Positions 58,301-64,000 of a stretch of 64,000 bases of DNA are shown here, piece after piece. Under the pieces are notes generated by a model. That model was not told where the DNA came from and made no database searches. It saw only the letters and a list, made by a program, of their open reading frames with translations. The translations under genes and the position numbers were made by a program. How positions within the stretch are numbered: the first letter of the stretch is position 1; each line of letters begins with the position of its first letter. Source of the stretch: Dipetalonema caudispina (taxonomy: Eukaryota; Nematoda; Chromadorea; Rhabditida; Onchocercidae); assembly GCA_013365325.1 (NCBI GenBank), contig JABVXV010000108.1:1-64000 (forward strand), written 5' to 3'.

Positions 58301-61300
58301 CACCGATTCTTGAACTATTGAAACCACCAGCTCTTGGAGAAATCGCTTTAAAAAAAGAGGCTAGAAAATGCAGTTCAAATTTTGTAGAGAAAGAGATAAT
58401 GGTGAAATTAAATAGGTTTTTTTAGGTGCTTCTGATCGATTCTCAACGTTTGGTTTACTACTTTACATTGTTTTCTGAAGATGATTCTCATGATTTTGTT
58501 TCACTGCACGAATCTATGAGAATAAAACAAGCAGTAGGTGTTTCATGTTTCTCCTTATTTTAATATCTGTTGTTCTTCCAACTTTCATTCCATCGTTTCA
58601 CAAAATTGAGAACTATTTCATCGATATGATTATCAGGATGACCTGTTATAAATAGGTCATTCTAGTCAAGTTGATTTCTTTCCCACATGACTAACTGATT
58701 ACTTCCGGCGACTTAGAATTAAGATTTGAATAGTTTTGATACCTTCATGTAGGTTGAAATTTGGCTTGAAATCGTTTCTTTATGACATCGATTTAGATCT
58801 TCATTAATCAGTATGACTTTTTTCAGGCAGGCATAACAATCTTCCCATCCGTTGGGATTTTCATTCTTTTGCCAAATGGATTATTTAGTGATTTGTTGAC
58901 GCTTCCTAAGACATCTGGTAATATTTTCCATTGTTTGTATTTGACGTCCGATTTAAACTGTTCATTAATAAACGGTGCATTCGAAGCGATGTCGACAGAG
59001 GAGAAGTTAGTAATTTTTCTTATCAGATTTTGTATTTTAGCCATTCAATGATCCAATTTTTTTTCGTTGTTGATACAAAAGCTTTTATTGTTTGCTTTAC
59101 TATTTTTTAAAAGAACATTATTTTCAATTCTACTCCGTATATATGAAATTAATCTAATGGTAATATTTTTTTGCAGCGATGAATTTATGAGACCATTGTT
59201 ACTTCAAGAACGCATCGATGGGCTAGATGTTCGTATTCAAGAACTAGTACGAAATGTAGCTAGGAAAACTTCACTTATCGAAGAAAATTCTAATAAATCA
59301 AGAATCCAAGGAGAAATATCGAATGCTAGTTCTGGTAATTTTTATGCTACATAAAAGCATTTAATAGGTATGGAAAGGTACAGAATCATTATTGTCATTC
59401 ATTATTATGCTCCTCTGTATCCTTTTGATTTGCAAAAATTAATATGCCAAGAGTGAGGAGAAAAATAATTCATATTGCTTGTATATTGGAGAAGCGGTTG
59501 ATATGGATATAGCTGACAGTGACGATGATGAAGAGAAGAGAGGATGGCGTGTTGAACGTATGGACACAACATCTGGAATAGAAAAACCCTCAAGAGAACA
59601 TGTACGTTTGTATAAAACCTCATTGTTTTTTGTCATCTTTCTGTATATAATTCACTTTAATTTAATTGAACTTTCTGTTTCATTTTGTTTATCTTCAGCA
59701 AGAATTTCGTGCAGTTATTTTTGCGGAGGAGATAACCGTTTATTGAGTTCCAAGTAGACATGATTAACGATTTTCAAATTCACAAAATTCATTTGAAAAT
59801 GTTTGGAGAAAAGGGTGAACTGCTAGATTACGTATAAAGAAGATGCATAAATTTTATTATTTTCATCTGACTTTTCCAGCGAATATTAACTTCAAGCTCG
59901 AAATTAAAGTCAAGTTCACCGCTTTCAATTGATGAAACAGTTTCAAAAAATAAACGGTTGCGTTCTTCTAATCCTCGATGTGAAAAGGTGTTTATCAATA
60001 GAGATCCCAGGAAACGTCTCATCAGCAATCAGGATTTGCCAATTCCATCTCATTCAGTCGTAGGACGAAAGATTTCAGATTGGAGCTCTTCTCGTGAACA
60101 TTCGGATACAAAGAAAAAGGCACTTTTTTTAAAACACTCAGTTGTGTTAATTTTTAATTTTAGAAAATTATAGAATGTATATTATATTTAAATCAGATAG
60201 ATGTGTTCAATAAGTACTAAATTTATTTGCTTGATGAAACATTTCAAGTCGTTCAGTGGAAGAAGGTCTCATCAATTTTTTTTCCAGCCAATACCTCCAT
60301 CATACGACTTACCTGGAACTGATTTTCGTGGCTATTCACCGTCAGACGCGATATCTAGTGAAGGGTCGTCACCGGGTGCTATTTCTCAGTCCCAGAGATC
60401 TCCACCTAGTAGTTCTCTGAACCTCAAAGTATGTTTGTTCATCTTTGCTTGAGTTGAAATATCGAAACTGGAACCATTATTTTACTTATTTTCAACGAAT
60501 GTAACTGTGTACTTTCTTGAATAAATTATACAAATAATTAAGGCTTGAAATGTCAAAACTGACGATTTTATTTATTTCTCAAATGATGAAATAGTATACT
60601 GCTTTCCATAAATTTCACAAAGGAAGTAGTTAAAATGGTAGCTGGGTTTTATTTTCGATGGAAAATAATTTAAAACTTGCAGGATAATGACAGTACGGTG
60701 TTTGTCGGGGGTTTTTTGAGGAATCAGAGGTAAGTTTCTGTTTGAAATCATCCACACTGCAATTTGTTTTAGTTAGTCTCAGTTCAAAACAGTGTGATTA
60801 TCATTTTTATTAAATACTATGGAAAATTTTCTGGATGCTTGATATTTGCATGAAAGAAATGTTGAAAACATTACAACCTTTTCCACTTAATTTCGAATTT
60901 TCCTAATCTCTCCTTTACTTTTTAGCGAACTTGATAGTACGGAATCACCTGCTAGTCCTCCACATGAACCTGGTGTTTTTGTTGCTGCTGCACCAAAGAT
61001 TATTTCCGATTATGATATGAGATCAGCTACTGATGCTTCATTTCAAACATCTGCTCGGCAGTATCGGGTACTTCCAGTTTTCAGTGTTTTAGAATACTAG
61101 TTAGTCTACTAAAAAATTAGCAAAGAAAGATAAAGCAATTCAATTACGTGGTGTGGAATATTTCTTCTTAAATTGGCTATGTTGGTTTATCATCTAGACC
61201 CTCACATTATTTGTGATTAAAACGAAATCCGTTCATTATATACATCAAAACGTTAATACCACTTAAAATAATTTGATTTTGCTTAATATACATCTATTGA

Positions 61301-63948
61301 CGCGAAAAAATTTGATGAAATAAGTATTTCTGATCTTCTCTCTGCTGTTCATAATGGTATAATTAGTATTTTTCAGCCTCCGGAAGTTACACCGTTTACA
61401 GCTCTTGCATCAATGGAAGCAATGAAGAATCCTGAACCGCTAGTAGGGAATGTCAGTTTCCACTTCATGCATCATTTCGATCAAATTGTGGACATTTTAT
61501 AGTTATTTTCGTTATTGTCATCAATCAAAATTTCTGGAACTTTTACGTACTCTATCCGCTGTTTTTAGATTGATAAAAGACAGGAGAGTAAAATTGATTC
61601 TGAAAGATCTCTCTCAACATCAACTTCTCAGAATAATGACGATCCCGTTATTAACGATGAATCCACGTAAGAGTGTTTCAGTTTATGGATTGTTTCATTT
61701 ATATGTAAACTTACTTGTCACTCAAAATTTTCGACATATTAAGGCTTTTATCCTTGCTTGTCATTGCTGTGATAAATTCATACAGCGAATTGCAGGTTGT
61801 GCCTGTCTGGAATCAATATTTGACTGGGGATTTAATTTTCTATTTTCCGTGATCCTTTTACGCTCCTTTCACTTCTTTACCTTATCTAAAAAATTTTTTC
61901 GCTTTTAGCAAGAAGGAAGCTGTAATAAAGAGCTTTCTCCCGTTAAAATCGATTCTGTTCTTAACACTTTTTGCTTCCCTCTTTCTTTCAAATTTCTGTG
62001 TCCTTGCATTCATAAGATCAAGAGAGATTAAGCTTATTAGACTTGATGTAATTGAAGCTTCCTGAAAAATTGAATATGAAAGTTTTAGTTATGTTCTGCC
62101 TGAACTAGTTTCATTTCCACATCATTCGATTCGAAGAAATCCGGCTGAAAGTGAAAAGGTCAGTTTTCGCTAGCAGAAAATATTTTTTTCGAAGGCTTTG
62201 TTTTGCTTGTAGGTAAAGACCCTATGCGAATAGTTTCTATTTACAAGAAATGGTGCGTTCTAGGATCTGTTGTGGTTATTTCATTTTTAGATGGATTCGG
62301 TATTAAATCCGCTTCCACAACACTTGCGATGGGATGTTCTTCCGAACTCAAAAGTGGATGGTCGAAATTCATCATTTTGGGAAACGAATGCTGAGCCAGT
62401 AGGTAGTGGTGATGTAGACATGCGTACCATTAATACAGTCAGTTCTGTTCCAGACATTCCACGTGAGGTATGAATTTTCATTTTTCGAAACTAGATATAA
62501 TTTTAGGATGTTAAAATATTGGTAAGAAAATAGAAGTATATCGGTATAAGCCGTATTTTGTCATTTTTGCTGCTAGAGCTTCATAATTCCTTAACTTCAT
62601 AGTATGGAATAAAGATATTCATCATTTTATGTTGTGGTGAACTAATCTAAAAATAGAGACAAGGATAAATAGCTAGGATATAGTGGCTAAATTTGAGTTC
62701 GAGAGCAGTTACTTGAGTGACAAACGTTCATTGCTTTTTGATAAACTACCGTTAAAGTAATGATTGTCTACTTCGTTCTTTCTGATACTTTATTTTTATT
62801 TAACTTTCCATCCCATAGCTTAAGTCTAAAAAGCGTTATTGTAGGTAATAGCTTCAACTACACATCACGTAACACCTGTTTTGCAAACACCGATCGTGTT
62901 TTCCAATGGCGATACTGATCATCGCATGATTTCATCAGTAGTTCGACCTTCAACTTCTGCACAACCTCAAGAAAGCTTTTCAAATGAATCTGCTGGACAC
63001 TTTCGGATGCGTCCTTTTTCTTCATTTACTCCACCTCCCTACGCGGGATCCTTTCAATATCGTAATGCTTCTTCAACGTAGGTTTTTTATCTTCCCAAAA
63101 AAATGTACAATATAGTTGGTGTGATGCAGTTAAATTTATGGAGAGTTGCTTCATCTTTTATTTCAGCAACTATATAGCCGGATTTAAACAACCACGTGTG
63201 TATGGGTTTTTCAATCAACCAACCATTCATCGCCAACCAAAGCCATATTATGCTCGAGGTGTAAGGGTTTCATTGTCATTCTTTTGAAAAATTCTCGTAG
63301 ATTTTTTATAGTAACTCAGGAGCGTTCGTATTATTTGTTTATACAGAATGACGACAACAATGTTTTTACTATTGTTTCGCAAAAATATTTCTTCAGACTA
63401 TGGGTAGCAGTTCTTCAGTAACCTTGCAAAGACGAGGAGTGTTGATAATCGATGATGCTCAACTCATGACTGGAGCCTTGTATGTGGCAGAAATTTTTTT
63501 CCTCTTGTTTCCCAAGAATATTTCTCCAAACTTTTAGCATACTCTTTCACATTTCGATTATGTCCAATTCGATTTAATTATTTCATTGTAATATTGTTTT
63601 AATTACATATTGCATTATATTTGTAGGGATCCAAAGTTTTTCCGGATGATGCTGGAACGTTTTTCAAATTGGAGGAAGAACAGTTCTATTTTGTGGTGGG
63701 TCAAACTACATACACATCTCAGGCAGACTTTGACGTTGGATGGGTAGGTTATTGTCTCCGTTACCTCCAACAGGTTGACAATGTGAAGATATTTTTTCCA
63801 TTATGATTCCTAATTATATTTTTTTTCTTCATTAATTTGTGTTTACAAATTCTAGGATGACAGTAAGTACTGTATACATCTAGTAACTGAGGGTCATCTT
63901 TTCTTATTGAACTTATCCCCAACCATATGGATTTCTAGTTCTAGTTAG
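55369..63948 (+). CDS. TASOR: TASOR-like protein (pseudo-PARP and PIN-like domains), about 25 exons
   Basis: In vertebrates TASOR scaffolds the HUSH complex, which silences transgenes and retroelements through H3K9 methylation; a like role here is inferred. First exons: 55369-55417, 55851-56014, 56289-56378, 56766-56838, 57149-57231, 57390-57524, 57684-57778, 57982-58101, 58248-58383, 58426-58533, 58827-59005, 59177-59334, 59495-59601, 59880-60140; later ones run to 63.9 kb. The N-terminal half has the DUF3715 pattern: SFGYTLLSDNLRE, then GLSVN, LGEPANGVYLLEHPDL, ILACKILKGR, LPFAIYDVEF. The middle is long, Ser/Pro-rich and probably disordered, with an acidic DSDDDEE and basic patches. GVLIIDDAQLMTGALDPKFF and the following WWVKLHTH (63.4-63.7 kb) resemble the C-terminal PIN-like domain. 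A possible stop lies at 63946-63948, but the gene may splice on beyond the window. Confidence 0.72.
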
Positions 63949-64000
63949 TAGCCATTCTGCTAAGTGCTATGCCGCTGTATCGAAAAAACATGACAGCGAC

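Noticed and set aside
63641..63740. Frame GSKVFPDDAGTFFKLEEEQF in the last TASOR-like exons
   Set aside because: The splice phase from the previous exon selects the other frame (DPKFFRMMLERF), which also fits the PIN-like domain; the first frame is a shadow.

Overview
The window is nematode nuclear DNA, most like a filarial/spirurid (clade III) worm. It is A+T-rich. The genes are cut into many short exons by introns that mostly end in TTTTCAG or TTTTTAG. Every protein gene whose start lies in the window has an acceptor-like AG 0-30 nt before its start codon, as expected for spliced-leader trans-splicing. Protein similarity is to ordinary metazoan housekeeping families, and no viral or transposase gene was recognised. 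All exon models were assembled by hand from reading frame, splice sites and recalled family patterns, so single exon ends may be off.

Layout. (1) 1-2.3 kb: an eight-finger C2H2 zinc-finger gene open at the window edge, and a tandem decayed copy. (2) 3.78-3.92 kb: a C/D box snoRNA candidate of the U74/snR64 type, preceded by tRNA-like A and B boxes. (3) 5.56-11.75 kb (+): carnitine palmitoyltransferase 1, 17 exons. (4) 12.78-18.57 kb (-): glucosidase II alpha, 16 exons, convergent with CPT1. (5) 19.67-23.09 kb (+): an SNM1/Apollo-type metallo-beta-lactamase nuclease, 8 exons, divergent from glucosidase II. (6) 25.24-41.36 kb (+): the proteasome adaptor ECM29, more than 30 exons. (7) 41.4-47.0 kb: the largest gene-poor stretch, with short repeats, an orphan exon candidate and a possible clathrin light chain relic. 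(8) 47.0-53.1 kb (+): canonical poly(A) polymerase, 20 exons, with a long extra N-terminus. (9) 55.4 kb to about 63.95 kb (+): a TASOR-like protein (pseudo-PARP domain plus PIN-like C-terminal domain), about 25 exons; its 3' end may lie beyond the window.

The genes do not form one pathway. They cover mitochondrial fatty-acid import, ER glycoprotein trimming, telomere/crosslink DNA processing, proteasome quality control, mRNA 3' end formation and, for the TASOR-like gene, probably chromatin silencing. The four genes from Apollo to TASOR lie on the same strand with 2-6 kb gaps, too wide for a classical tight operon. The points most worth a second look are the snoRNA with its Pol III-like upstream element, the TASOR-like gene, and three intron donors without GT (TT, AT and GC) that are needed to keep three otherwise intact genes in frame.
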